Below, one piece after another: positions 26,697-35,238 of a DNA stretch of 64,000 nucleotides. The notes under the pieces are model-generated. The model worked only from the letters and a program-made list of their open reading frames with translations. It searched no databases and had not been told where the DNA came from. The number at the start of each line of letters is the position of its first letter. Positions within the stretch are counted from its first letter, which is position 1. The stretch lies in contig NZ_JACHLI010000013.1 of the NCBI RefSeq assembly GCF_014204515.1, positions 109,213-173,212 on the forward strand. The letters run 5' to 3'. Origin of the DNA: Pseudomonas nitroreducens. GTDB taxonomy: Bacteria > Pseudomonadota > Gammaproteobacteria > Pseudomonadales > Pseudomonadaceae. Both the position numbers and the translations under genes were made by a program.

Positions 26697-28367
26697 TTAC
26701 GCGGCTTTCGCGTGGCCCAGCGTCACGGCGCGGTTCAGGGCGCTGAACAGCGCACGGAAGCTCGCCGTGGTGATGTTTTCATCGATGCCGATGCCGTGCA
26801 GCGAACGACCACCCTCGACGCGCAGTTCGATGTAGGCGGCCGCGCGAGCATTGGTGCCGGCGCCGATGGCGTGCTCGTTGTAGTCCATGATCTCGACGTC
26901 CACCGGCAGCGAGGCGACCAGGGCTTCCAGAGTACCCTTGCCCTTGCCGTGCCAGCGGTGCTGCTCGCCCTTGTGGGTCACGTCGATGTCGATGGCGCAG
27001 ACGCCGTTCTCTTCCTGCAGGCGGTAGTTCTTCAGGCCGAAGGGAGACACGGCTTGCAGGTACTCGGTCTGCAGCAGGGTGTAGATCTGCTCGGCGGTCA
27101 TTTCCAGGCCCAGGCGGTCGGTCTCGTTCTGCACCACCTGGCTGAACTCGATCTGCATGCGGCGCGGCAGGCTGATGCCGTATTCCTGTTCGAGCAGGAA
27201 GGTGATGCCGCCCTTGCCGGACTGGCTGTTCACCCGGATCACCGCCTCGTAGCTGCGGCCGATGTCCGCCGGGTCGATCGGCAGGTACGGCACTTCCCAT
27301 ACGGCGTCTTCCTGCTGCTGGGCGAAGCCCTTGCGGATGGCGTCCTGGTGGGAGCCGGAGAAGGCGGTATGGACCAGGTCGCCGACGTACGGATGACGCG
27401 GGTGCACCGGAATCTGGTTGCACTCTTCCACCACCTTGCGCACGGCGTCGATGTCGGAGAAGTCCAGTTCGGGGTCGATGCCCTGGGTGTACATGTTCAG
27501 CGCCATGGTCACCAGGCAGAGGTTGCCGGTGCGCTCGCCGTTACCGAACAGGCAGCCTTCGACGCGGTCGGCGCCGGCCATCAGGGCCAGTTCCGAAGCG
27601 GCCACGCCAGTGCCACGGTCGTTGTGGGTGTGCAGGCTGAGCAGCACGCTGTCGCGCTTGTTGATCTGGCGGCCGAACCACTCGATCTGGTCGGCGTAGT
27701 TGTTCGGGGTGGCGCACTCGACGGTGGCGGGCAGGTTGAGGATCAGGCGGTTGGCCGGGGTCGGCTGGAACACCTCTATCACTGCGTTGCACACCTCGAC
27801 GGCGAAATCGGTCTCGGTGGAGCTGAACACTTCCGGCGAGTACTCGAAGCCCCACTGGGTTTCCGGCGCGGCGTCGGCCAGGCGCTTGATGGTCTGGCCA
27901 GCGGCCACGGCGATGGCTTTGACGCCGGCCTTGTCCTGGTTGAAGACGATCTTGCGGAAGCTCGGTGCGCAGGCGTTGTAGTAGTGGACGATGGCCTTCT
28001 TCGCGCCTTTCAGCGACTCGAAGGTGCGCTCGATGAGGTCGTCGCGGGCCTGGGTCAGTACCTGGATGGTGACGTCATCGGGAATGTGGTCGTTCTCGAT
28101 CAGCTCGCGGACGAAGTCGAAGTCGGTCTGCGAGGCGGACGGGAAGCCCACTTCGATTTCCTTCAGGCCGACCTGCACCAGGCACTTGAAGAAGCGCATC
28201 TTCTTCTCGGCGTCCATCGGCTCGATCAGCGACTGGTTGCCGTCACGCAGGTCGGTGGACAGCCAGATCGGCGCCTTGTCGATGATCTTGTCCGGCCAGG
28301 TGCGGTCGGGCAGGGTGATCTGGGTGAAGGCACGGTATTTCTTCGACGGGTCTTTGAGCATGCTCAT
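26697..28367 (-). CDS. leuA: 2-isopropylmalate synthase (long form)
   Basis: LeuA condenses acetyl-CoA and 2-oxoisovalerate in the first committed step of leucine synthesis. The 556-residue protein is of the long class with N-terminal MSMLKDPSKKYRAFTQITLPDRTWP. The TIM-barrel catalytic domain shows the DLRDGNQSLIEPMDAEKK signature, the metal-binding SLHTHNDRGTGVA, and the GCLFGNGERTGN motif. A C-terminal regulatory domain that binds leucine follows (about residues 430-556). AAGGAT lies eight bases before the ATG. A leucine-rich leader ORF lies 77 nt upstream, which suggests leucine-dependent control besides allostery. Confidence 0.97.
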   Translation of the reverse strand: MSMLKDPSKKYRAFTQITLPDRTWPDKIIDKAPIWLSTDLRDGNQSLIEPMDAEKKMRFFKCLVQVGLKEIEVGFPSASQTDFDFVRELIENDHIPDDVTIQVLTQARDDLIERTFESLKGAKKAIVHYYNACAPSFRKIVFNQDKAGVKAIAVAAGQTIKRLADAAPETQWGFEYSPEVFSSTETDFAVEVCNAVIEVFQPTPANRLILNLPATVECATPNNYADQIEWFGRQINKRDSVLLSLHTHNDRGTGVAASELALMAGADRVEGCLFGNGERTGNLCLVTMALNMYTQGIDPELDFSDIDAVRKVVEECNQIPVHPRHPYVGDLVHTAFSGSHQDAIRKGFAQQQEDAVWEVPYLPIDPADIGRSYEAVIRVNSQSGKGGITFLLEQEYGISLPRRMQIEFSQVVQNETDRLGLEMTAEQIYTLLQTEYLQAVSPFGLKNYRLQEENGVCAIDIDVTHKGEQHRWHGKGKGTLEALVASLPVDVEIMDYNEHAIGAGTNARAAAYIELRVEGGRSLHGIGIDENITTASFRALFSALNRAVTLGHAKAA

Positions 28368-28444
28368 GAGCGGAATCCTTGTTCTCTGCGGCCTGCGGGG
28401 CCTGCGCGTGAAAATCTGAATGAGGCGAAACGGGGGAGGGGGGC

Positions 28445-28522
28445 TCAGCCACGCAGTCGCGGGCTGACCAGGCGCAGGCAGGCGTGTTGGCGAAGCAGGA
28501 TGAGGGTGTGTGCGGTTTTCAT
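28445..28522 (-). CDS. leuL: Putative leucine-rich leader peptide of leuA
   Basis: This ORF encodes 25 residues, MKTAHTLILLRQHACLRLVS then PRLRG, with six leucines including LILL. It ends 77 nt before the leuA ATG on the same strand, the position and composition expected of an amino-acid attenuation peptide. A segment inside it (GCCTGCGC, 28472-28479) is the exact complement of GCGCAGGC nearer leuA (28400-28407), so alternative pairings are possible. No strong Shine-Dalgarno sequence precedes the ATG, and no classic terminator with T-run is evident before leuA, so the mechanism is unresolved. The function is inference. Confidence 0.55.
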   Translation of the reverse strand: MKTAHTLILLRQHACLRLVSPRLRG

Positions 28523-28766
28523 GGGTGCCAAGCTAATGGCCTGGGAGACCAATGGCAAGCATTTGGGGAAATTTGGTAGGAAAAGTCCTGATGGCGTGTT
28601 TGGTGAGAATTAATTGTCGAAAAATGCCTGTTTCAGCAATTTATCCTGAAGCTTAGCGTTGTGCTTAACTGATTCTGCGTCCTCGTGCCGCAGCGGAGCT
28701 TTGTAACTCCATGCGATCATTGCGCACCCGCCCCAGGCGGGGACCTTCCATCCGCAAGGACATTTC

Positions 28767-29237
28767 GTGATCCGTCGTACTCGACAAGGCGTAGGCACCT
28801 GGCTGGCGTTGTTCGCCATGCTGATGATCTATGTCGGCCCGCTGGTCTCCCAGTCGATGCCGATGGATCACGCCATGCCGATGGATCATGTCATGCCGAT
28901 GGAGCACGGCGCGTCCATGGGGCACGGCAAGGCCAGCGCCCACGACATGGCCGGCCTGGACGACATGGCCTGCTCCGACGGCCAGCGCGCCGCGGGCCAT
29001 CATGCCGCCCCGGTGTCCCATGGCGAGCAGCCGCTCACCGCCGACGCCTTCATGGAGAAGTGCGGCTACTGCAGCCTGCTGATCCACAGCCCGCCGCTGA
29101 CGCCGCCGCCGGTGGTAATCGACCACGGACTGCCCGCCGTCGGCGCGCCCGTCGCCCAGTTCGTCTCTTCCGATGTTCCCGCCTCGCCGGTCTTCCCCGG
29201 CGCCCGCTCCCGCGCACCCCCGTTCCTGATCGGCTGA
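28767..29237 (+). CDS. Met/His-rich DUF2946-type protein (putative copper-binding)
   Basis: The 156-residue protein has an N-terminal signal or anchor segment (about residues 11-29) and a Met/Asp/His-rich stretch with three MPMDH-like repeats (residues 31-48), then more His, and a CGYC cysteine pair (99-102). This resembles DUF2946 proteins found with copper receptors. Such Met/His clusters commonly bind copper. AAGGA lies before the GTG start. It is immediately upstream of oprC, so a role in copper handling in the periplasm is likely but unproven. Confidence 0.75.
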   Translation: MIRRTRQGVGTWLALFAMLMIYVGPLVSQSMPMDHAMPMDHVMPMEHGASMGHGKASAHDMAGLDDMACSDGQRAAGHHAAPVSHGEQPLTADAFMEKCGYCSLLIHSPPLTPPPVVIDHGLPAVGAPVAQFVSSDVPASPVFPGARSRAPPFLIG

Positions 29238-29343
29238 CCTGTAATCCCGACTCCCCGACCCCGGCGCGGATGCCTGCATTCGCTCATCGCGCCGTGCGAG
29301 TACGCGTGGAGCGGGCGTCATCACCGATCATGGAATTCATGGA

Positions 29344-31449
29344 ATGTCCCGCATCCCAATGCGCCGTCGGCAGAGTGCCGTCGGCCTGCGTGCCCTGTGC
29401 GCGCTGACCGCCCTTGGCGGTTTCACTGCTGTCCCGGTCATGGCCGAGGAAGAGGATCACTCGGCCCACGTCACTGACGCGTCGGTGACCGAGCTGTCGC
29501 CCAGCGTCATCACCGCCGTGGCGCAGAGTTCGCCGCTGACCGTGGTTACCGACCCCAAGCAGCCGCGCCAGCCGATCCCCGCCAGCGATGGCGCCGACTA
29601 CCTCAAGACCATCCCCGGCTTCTCCGCCATCCGTAATGGCGGCACCAATGGTGACCCGGTGCTGCGCGGCATGTTCGGCTCGCGCCTGAACATCCTCACC
29701 AACGGCACCACCATGCTCGGTGCCTGCCCGGCGCGGATGGATGCGCCGACCTCCTATATCTCCCCGGAAACCTTCGACAAGCTCACCGTGGTCAAGGGCC
29801 CGGAGACGGTGATCTGGGGGCCGGGTGCCTCGGCCGGGACTATTCGCTTCGACCGCGAGCCGGAGCGCTTCGGCGAGCTGGGCATGCGCGTCAACGGCAG
29901 CCTCACCGCCGGCTCCAACGGTCGCTTCGACCGCGTGCTGGACGCCGCCGCGGGCGGACCGCTGGGCTATGTACGGGTCACTGGCAACAAGTCGCAGTCC
30001 GATGACTACGAGGACGGCGCCGGCAATACCGTGCCCTCACGCTGGAACAAGTGGAACGGCGACGTGGCCGTGGGCTGGACGCCGGACGCCGACACCCTGG
30101 TCGAACTCACCGCCGGCAAGGGCGACGGCGAAGCCCGCTACGCCGGGCGCGGTATGGACGGCTCGCAGTTCAAGCGCGAAAGCCTCGGCCTGCGCTTCGA
30201 GAAGTCCAACATCGGCGAGGTGCTCGACAAGCTGGAGGCGCAGGTCTACTACAACTACGCCGACCACGTGATGGACAACTACAGCCTGCGCACGCCCTCT
30301 GGTACCGGCATGATGGCCGGCCCCATGGCCGCCAACGTCGACCGCCGCACCCTCGGCGGGCGCCTGGCCGCCACCTGGCGCTGGGACGATTTCAAGCTGA
30401 TCACCGGAGTCGACGCGCAGACCAACGAGCATCGCCAGCGCAGCGGCATGGGCATCGACACCTATGACGAGCAGCCGTGGGACAAGGACGCCGTGTTCCA
30501 CAACTACGGCGCCTTCGGCGAGCTGACCTGGTACGCCGCCGACCGCGACCGGGTGATCACCGGCGCGCGCCTGGATCGCGCCTCGGTCAAGGATTACCGG
30601 CAGACCACCGGCTCCATGGGCATGCCCAATCCCACTGCCGACGACACCCGCGCCGATACCCTGCCCAGCGGTTTCGCCCGCTACGAGCACGACCTGGCGG
30701 ATACCCCGACCACTCTCTACGTCGGTCTCGGCCACGTGCAGCGCTTCCCCGACTACTGGGAGCTGTTCTCCCCGGACAAAGGCCCGAGTGGTTCGCTCAA
30801 CGCCTTCGACAGCATCAAGCCGGAGAAGACCACCCAGCTGGACTTCGGCGCGCAGTATGAGGACGAGAAGCTCAAGGCCTGGGCCTCGGGCTATGTCGGC
30901 GTGATCCGCGACTACATCCTGTTCGACTACCAGACCGGCGGCATGATGGGCCGTACCTCCCAGGCGCGGAACGTCGATGCCCGCATCCTGGGCGGCGAGC
31001 TGGGTGCGGCCTATGCGCTGACCAGCAACTGGACCGCCGACGGCACCCTGGCCTACGCCTGGGGCAAGAACACCAGCGACGGCAAGGCACTGCCGCAGAT
31101 GCCGCCGCTGGAGGCGCGCCTGGGCCTGAGCTACGAGCAGGGCGACTGGAGCGCCGGCGGTCTCTGGCGTGTGGTCGCGCACCAGGGCCGGATCGCCCAG
31201 GACCAGGGCAACGTGGTCGGCTACGACTTCGACGAAAGCCCCGGCTTCGCGGTGTTCTCGCTCAACGGCGCGTACAAGCTGAGCAAGAACCTCAAGGTCA
31301 GCACCGGCGTCGACAACCTGTTCGACAAGGACTACGCCGAGCACCTGAACCTGGCGGGCAACGCCGGCTTCGGCTATCCGGCCAACAATCCCGAATCGAT
31401 CCACGAGCCAGGGCGGACGTTCTGGACCAAAGTGGACTTCAACTTCTAA
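29344..31449 (+). CDS. oprC: TonB-dependent copper receptor OprC
   Basis: OprC is the outer-membrane TonB-dependent channel for copper uptake in P. aeruginosa. The 701-residue protein has a signal peptide ending near residue 34 (VPVMA), a plug domain, and a barrel ending in KVDFNF with terminal Phe. The copper-binding residues reported for OprC, a CxxxM and an HxM motif, are visible as Cys128 and Met132 (ACPARMD) and His308 and Met310 (DHVMDN). These sit at a constant offset of 15 from the published 143/147/323/325, which supports orthology. An in-frame ATG five codons later is an alternative start. Confidence 0.96.
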   Translation: MSRIPMRRRQSAVGLRALCALTALGGFTAVPVMAEEEDHSAHVTDASVTELSPSVITAVAQSSPLTVVTDPKQPRQPIPASDGADYLKTIPGFSAIRNGGTNGDPVLRGMFGSRLNILTNGTTMLGACPARMDAPTSYISPETFDKLTVVKGPETVIWGPGASAGTIRFDREPERFGELGMRVNGSLTAGSNGRFDRVLDAAAGGPLGYVRVTGNKSQSDDYEDGAGNTVPSRWNKWNGDVAVGWTPDADTLVELTAGKGDGEARYAGRGMDGSQFKRESLGLRFEKSNIGEVLDKLEAQVYYNYADHVMDNYSLRTPSGTGMMAGPMAANVDRRTLGGRLAATWRWDDFKLITGVDAQTNEHRQRSGMGIDTYDEQPWDKDAVFHNYGAFGELTWYAADRDRVITGARLDRASVKDYRQTTGSMGMPNPTADDTRADTLPSGFARYEHDLADTPTTLYVGLGHVQRFPDYWELFSPDKGPSGSLNAFDSIKPEKTTQLDFGAQYEDEKLKAWASGYVGVIRDYILFDYQTGGMMGRTSQARNVDARILGGELGAAYALTSNWTADGTLAYAWGKNTSDGKALPQMPPLEARLGLSYEQGDWSAGGLWRVVAHQGRIAQDQGNVVGYDFDESPGFAVFSLNGAYKLSKNLKVSTGVDNLFDKDYAEHLNLAGNAGFGYPANNPESIHEPGRTFWTKVDFNF

Positions 31450-31501
31450 GCCCGATCGGCCCCCGCCGCTCGGGGGCCTCCTTGCGTGAGGAGACCAACG
31501 A

Positions 31502-32872
31502 ATGCAGCACAAGACATTCGATTTCTACAATCTGGCCTGGCGCTGGCACTTCTATGCCGGGCTGTTCGTCGCGCCGTTCATGATCCTGCTGGCGCTCACC
31601 GGAATCATCTACCTGTTCAAGCCGCAGCTCGACCCGCTGATGTACGGCGACCTGCTGCAGGTGAAGCCGGGCGAGGTGCGGCTGTCCGCCGACGAGCAAC
31701 TGATGCACCTGCATCACCAGAACCCGCAGCTGCAGGTCAGCCAGTACCTGCCGGCGCCGGCGGCCGACCGCAGCGCGCAGTTCGTCGCGCAGCTGGACGG
31801 GCGCGAGGTGAATGCCTTCGTCGATCCGTACAGCGGCAAGCTGCTCGGTGTGCAGGACGCCAAGTCCAACCTGCAGGCCATGGCCCGCGCGCTGCACGGC
31901 GAGCTGATGATCGGCACCGTCGGTGACCGGCTGATCGAGCTGGCCGCCGGCTGGGGCATCGTGCTGGTGGTTTCCGGCCTGTACCTGTGGTGGCCGCGCA
32001 AGCGCTCGTTGCGCGTGCTGCTGTGGCCGGACCTGTCGCGCCGTGGTCGCGCGCTGTGGCGCGAGGTGCACATGGTGGTCGGCTTCTGGGGCTCGTTGCT
32101 GATGCTGTTCATGCTGCTCACCGGCATGACCTGGACCGGCTTCTGGGGCAAATCCTTCGCCGACGTGTGGAACCGCTTCCCGGCGGCCATGTGGAACGAG
32201 GTGCCCAAGTCGGACCTGGAGGCGCGCACGCTCAACGACGCGCACCGCCAGACCATCCCCTGGGCCATGGAGAACACCCCGATGCCGATGTCCGGCGGAG
32301 CCCACGCCGAACACATGGCCCATGGTTCAGGCGGCATGGCGATGCCGCAGATCAGCCTGCAGCAGGTGGTCGATACCGCTGACAAGGCTGGCGTGACGCC
32401 CGGTTACGCCGTCGCACTGCCCAAGGGCGAGCAGGGCGTGTTCACCGTCTCGGTGTTCGCCGATGACTCGCGCAACGACGCCACCCTGCACATCGACCAG
32501 TACACCGGCAAGGTCCTCGCCGATGTGCGCTGGAAGGACTATGGGCTGGTGGCCAAGGGCGTCGAGTCCGGGGTGATGCTGCACGAAGGCAAGATGTTCG
32601 GCCTGTTCAACCAGCTGCTCATGCTCGGCGTCTGCCTGATGATCCTGCTCAGCGCCATCAGCGGCCTGTGGATCTGGTGGAAGCGCCGTCCGCAGGGCCG
32701 CCTTGGCGTCCCGCCGATGCCCCACGCGCTGCCGGTGTGGAAGGGCGGGGTGGCGATCATGGTCATCCTCGGCATCGCCTTCCCGCTGGTGGGCGCTTCC
32801 CTGCTGCTGGTGTGGGCGCTGGACTGGGCCGTGCTGTCGCGGATCAAGCCGCGCAGCCCGGCGCTGGGCTGA
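31502..32872 (+). CDS. PepSY-associated TM helix protein with Met/His-rich loop
   Basis: The 456-residue protein has about five hydrophobic segments (near residues 20-38, 148-165, 191-212, 369-393 and 416-441) and the PepSY_TM pattern WRWHFYAGLFVAPFMILLALTG at the start. A long loop between the third and fourth helices carries a Met/His-rich stretch (residues 256-281: MENTPMPMSGG, AHAEHMAHGS, GGMAMP). It follows oprC by 52 nt. Related PepSY proteins sit beside TonB-dependent metal receptors and some reduce bound metal or siderophore. Copper handling is inferred from context and loop composition. Confidence 0.85.
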   Translation: MQHKTFDFYNLAWRWHFYAGLFVAPFMILLALTGIIYLFKPQLDPLMYGDLLQVKPGEVRLSADEQLMHLHHQNPQLQVSQYLPAPAADRSAQFVAQLDGREVNAFVDPYSGKLLGVQDAKSNLQAMARALHGELMIGTVGDRLIELAAGWGIVLVVSGLYLWWPRKRSLRVLLWPDLSRRGRALWREVHMVVGFWGSLLMLFMLLTGMTWTGFWGKSFADVWNRFPAAMWNEVPKSDLEARTLNDAHRQTIPWAMENTPMPMSGGAHAEHMAHGSGGMAMPQISLQQVVDTADKAGVTPGYAVALPKGEQGVFTVSVFADDSRNDATLHIDQYTGKVLADVRWKDYGLVAKGVESGVMLHEGKMFGLFNQLLMLGVCLMILLSAISGLWIWWKRRPQGRLGVPPMPHALPVWKGGVAIMVILGIAFPLVGASLLLVWALDWAVLSRIKPRSPALG

Positions 32873-33001
32873 GGCGTGCACTGTTTCAACCTGACGCCTG
32901 CTGCGAGGCAGGCTATGCTGCGGCGCGATCATTTCGCCCGCGGCCCACTGGATGGCCGCCATCCCGGCGGACCTGATCACCTGCCAACTGGAGTCTCGAA
33001 G

Positions 33002-33490
33002 ATGCGTAAAACCCTGCTCGCTTTCGCTGTCCTGCTGGGCTTCTCCGGCGCCGCCCTGGCCCATGAATACGAGGCTGGCAACCTGCACATCGACCACCCG
33101 TGGTCGCTGCTGCTGCCGGCCAACTCGGTGAACGGCGCCGCCTACTTCATCGTGCAGAACCACGGCAAGGAGGCGGACCGCCTGCTCGGCGCCGACACCG
33201 ACCGCGCCGCCAGCGCCGAGGTCCACCAGCACGTGGAGAAGGACGGCATGATGAAGATGGTGAAGGTCGAGGGCGTGGACATTCCCGCCGGCGGCAAGAT
33301 CGTCTTCGCGCCCGGCCAGTACCATCTGATGTTGTTCGGCCTGAAGAAGCCGCTCACCGACGGCGAGCGCTTCCCGCTGACCCTGCACTTCCAGAAGGCT
33401 GGCGATGTGAAGGTCGAGGTCGCGGTGCAGAAAGAGGCTCCGAAAGGCACGGATATGGGCCACGACATGCACGGCATGCAGATGAACTGA
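33002..33490 (+). CDS. PCu(A)C family periplasmic copper chaperone
   Basis: The 162-residue protein has a signal peptide (MRKTLLAFAVLLGFSGAALA) and a PCu(A)C cupredoxin-like domain. The family copper motif H-x10-M-x21-H-x-M fits exactly: His in SAEVHQHVEK, Met in GMMKMVKV, then HLM in PGQYHLMLF. A C-terminal tail ends MGHDMHGMQMN, adding more Met/His ligands. Such proteins deliver Cu(I) to cytochrome oxidase or other cuproproteins. GGAG precedes the ATG. It overlaps the next gene by one base. Confidence 0.93.
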   Translation: MRKTLLAFAVLLGFSGAALAHEYEAGNLHIDHPWSLLLPANSVNGAAYFIVQNHGKEADRLLGADTDRAASAEVHQHVEKDGMMKMVKVEGVDIPAGGKIVFAPGQYHLMLFGLKKPLTDGERFPLTLHFQKAGDVKVEVAVQKEAPKGTDMGHDMHGMQMN

Positions 33491-34032
33491 TGAGCGACCG
33501 GCTCCTGCGCCCACTGGTCTGGGTGCAAGACGGCGAGTGGCTGCTGGGGTTCGACGGCAGCTACTCCAGCGACTCGATCCTGCGCATCGAGAGCGCCGCC
33601 GACGGTTTCATCCTGCGCGAGGAGCGGCTGGCCGAGCCGCAGACCAAGCGCTATCCCTTCGCTGACCTGAAGGATGACGTCACGGCGGCCGACTGGACCG
33701 CCGTGGTCGTCGACGAAGAAGGCGAGCGCCTGGGCTTCGCCATCGCCCGCTACGAAATCTGGAATCGCCGCGCGGTGCTGGACGACCTGTTCGTCCTCGC
33801 CGCCGCGCGTGGCCAGGGCGTCGGCCGGCAATTGCTGGAAGGCTGCCTCGACTGGGCGCGCGGCACCGAGGCGCGCCACCTGTGGCTGGAAACCCAGAAC
33901 CTCAACCTGCCGGCGGTGGGCTTCTACCGCTCCCGCGGCTTTGCCCTCAGCGGGCTGTCCACCGACCTCTACGACCCGGCGCAGGTGCTGCCCGGGGAGA
34001 TGGCGCTGTTCTTCAGCTACCCGCTGGCCTGA
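33490..34032 (+). CDS. GNAT-family N-acetyltransferase
   Basis: The 180-residue protein has a C-terminal GNAT fold with the acetyl-CoA pyrophosphate loop AARGQGVGRQLLEGCLDWA and the LWLETQNLNLPAVGFYRSRGF motif. The second half resembles streptothricin-type acetyltransferases, though that is a fold-level comparison and not proof of drug resistance. It shares ATGA with the copper chaperone gene. The last 20 bases overlap the convergent DUF2809 gene. Substrate unknown. Confidence 0.8.
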   Translation: MSDRLLRPLVWVQDGEWLLGFDGSYSSDSILRIESAADGFILREERLAEPQTKRYPFADLKDDVTAADWTAVVVDEEGERLGFAIARYEIWNRRAVLDDLFVLAAARGQGVGRQLLEGCLDWARGTEARHLWLETQNLNLPAVGFYRSRGFALSGLSTDLYDPAQVLPGEMALFFSYPLA

Positions 34033-34402
34033 AGGCCAGGCGCGTATGGCGCGTGGCGAGAATCAACACGAAGCCGATGCAGTAGGCCAGCACGTCCAGC
34101 CAGTCCGGCGTCGCGCCCAGCACGATGCGCAGCGCGCGATTGCCGATCTGCCAGTGGAAGGTCGCGGCAAGGAACTGACCGAATTCGATCAGCAGCCCGC
34201 AGGCCAGCGCCGCCCCGGCGAGCCAGAGCGCCGGTGCATCGACTGCAGTGCGCAGCAGGCAGTACAGCCAGATGACGGCCAGCACATCGCCGCCGAAACC
34301 CCGCAGCCAGCCGAGGTTGGCTCCGGCCGTGGCGAGCCAGACCAGCACGGCGAACCAGAGCAGCGCGAAGATAGCGCTGCGTCCATCGAAACGAAGCCGC
34401 AT
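34013..34402 (-). CDS. DUF2809 family small membrane protein
   Basis: The 129-residue protein has about four hydrophobic helices with the family pattern LRGFGGDVLAVIWLYCLLRT and the C-terminal LGATPDWLDVLAYCIGFVLI. It lies downstream of an M23 peptidase on the minus strand and its ATG overlaps that gene's stop (ATGA). It also overlaps the convergent GNAT gene by 20 nt. Function unknown; co-translation with a peptidoglycan hydrolase hints at an envelope role. Confidence 0.75.
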   Translation of the reverse strand: MRLRFDGRSAIFALLWFAVLVWLATAGANLGWLRGFGGDVLAVIWLYCLLRTAVDAPALWLAGAALACGLLIEFGQFLAATFHWQIGNRALRIVLGATPDWLDVLAYCIGFVLILATRHTRLAFRPAGS

Positions 34403-35238
34403 CAGGGCTTGAACGCGCCGATGAAGATCGCCGGATCGACGCGGGCGTCGTTCAGGCTGACGTTCCAGTGCATGTGCGGCCCGGTGGCGCGGCCGGTGGC
34501 GCCGACGCGGCCGACCACGCCGCCGCGCGGGACCGCATCGCCAAGCTTCACGTCGATCTTCGACATATGGCAGAACATGCTGATGAAGCCCTGGCCGTGA
34601 TCGACGAACACGGTGTTGCCGTTGAAGAAGTAGTTGCCGATGAGGATCACCTTGCCGGCGGCCGGCGACTTGATCGGGGTGCCGGCGGGCACGGCGAAGT
34701 CCAGCCCGGAGTGCGGGTTGCGCTCTTCGCCATTGAAGAAGCGGCGCAGGCCGAAGGGGCTGGAGAGCGGGCCGTTGACCGGCTTGTCCAGCACCAGGTT
34801 GCTCGGCGTACCGGCGCTGAAGCTGCGGTAGGCGGCGGTCTGCTCGGCCAGCTCGCGGTTGATGCGCTTGAGGTCTTCGGGCAGCGGGTTGACCTGACGG
34901 GTGTTCTTCAGGGTGATGCGTTGCTCTTTATAGTGCTTGCTGCCCACCTCGAAGCCGAGGTTGCGGCTGGCGCCGCCTTGCTTGACGACGATCTGCTGGC
35001 TGCCGGCCTTGGTGGTCAGCGGGATACCGACGATGGCGATCCAGTCGCGGCCTTCCTCGCGTACTACCAATACCGGTTTGCCCTGGTAGGTGGCGGTCGG
35101 CGCGGCGGCGTCCTGGCCCAGTTGTACGACGGCAACGCCGCCGGGCACCGGCTTGTTCAGCGTGCGGCTGATGAAGCCGTCGGCGTGGGCGGTCAGGGTG
35201 AACAGGGCGGTGATGAGCAGGCAGGAAAGTCGAAGCAT
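34402..35238 (-). CDS. M23 family metallopeptidase
   Basis: The 278-residue protein has a signal peptide (MLRLSCLLITALFTLTAHA), an N-terminal beta domain, and a C-terminal LytM/M23 domain. The catalytic zinc motifs are present: HSGLDFAVPAGTP (HxxxD) and GPHMHWNVS (HxH). M23 enzymes cut peptidoglycan cross-bridges. The start at 35238 was chosen because it gives a proper signal peptide; the frame is open 53 codons upstream but is low-quality sequence. Likely periplasmic. Confidence 0.9.
   Translation of the reverse strand: MLRLSCLLITALFTLTAHADGFISRTLNKPVPGGVAVVQLGQDAAAPTATYQGKPVLVVREEGRDWIAIVGIPLTTKAGSQQIVVKQGGASRNLGFEVGSKHYKEQRITLKNTRQVNPLPEDLKRINRELAEQTAAYRSFSAGTPSNLVLDKPVNGPLSSPFGLRRFFNGEERNPHSGLDFAVPAGTPIKSPAAGKVILIGNYFFNGNTVFVDHGQGFISMFCHMSKIDVKLGDAVPRGGVVGRVGATGRATGPHMHWNVSLNDARVDPAIFIGAFKP

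Noticed and set aside
28530..28558. TTGCCA-17-TAGCTT as a firm leuA promoter
   Set aside because: It would place the transcript start at the leader ATG; kept only as a caveat in the finding.
26712..28613. 633-codon open frame antisense to leuA
   Set aside because: It lies opposite a highly conserved gene, with Val/Gly/Ala-rich shadow composition.
33490..34032. Reading the GNAT enzyme as a streptothricin resistance gene
   Set aside because: The similarity is to the fold and a few motifs; the context is copper uptake, so substrate is left open.
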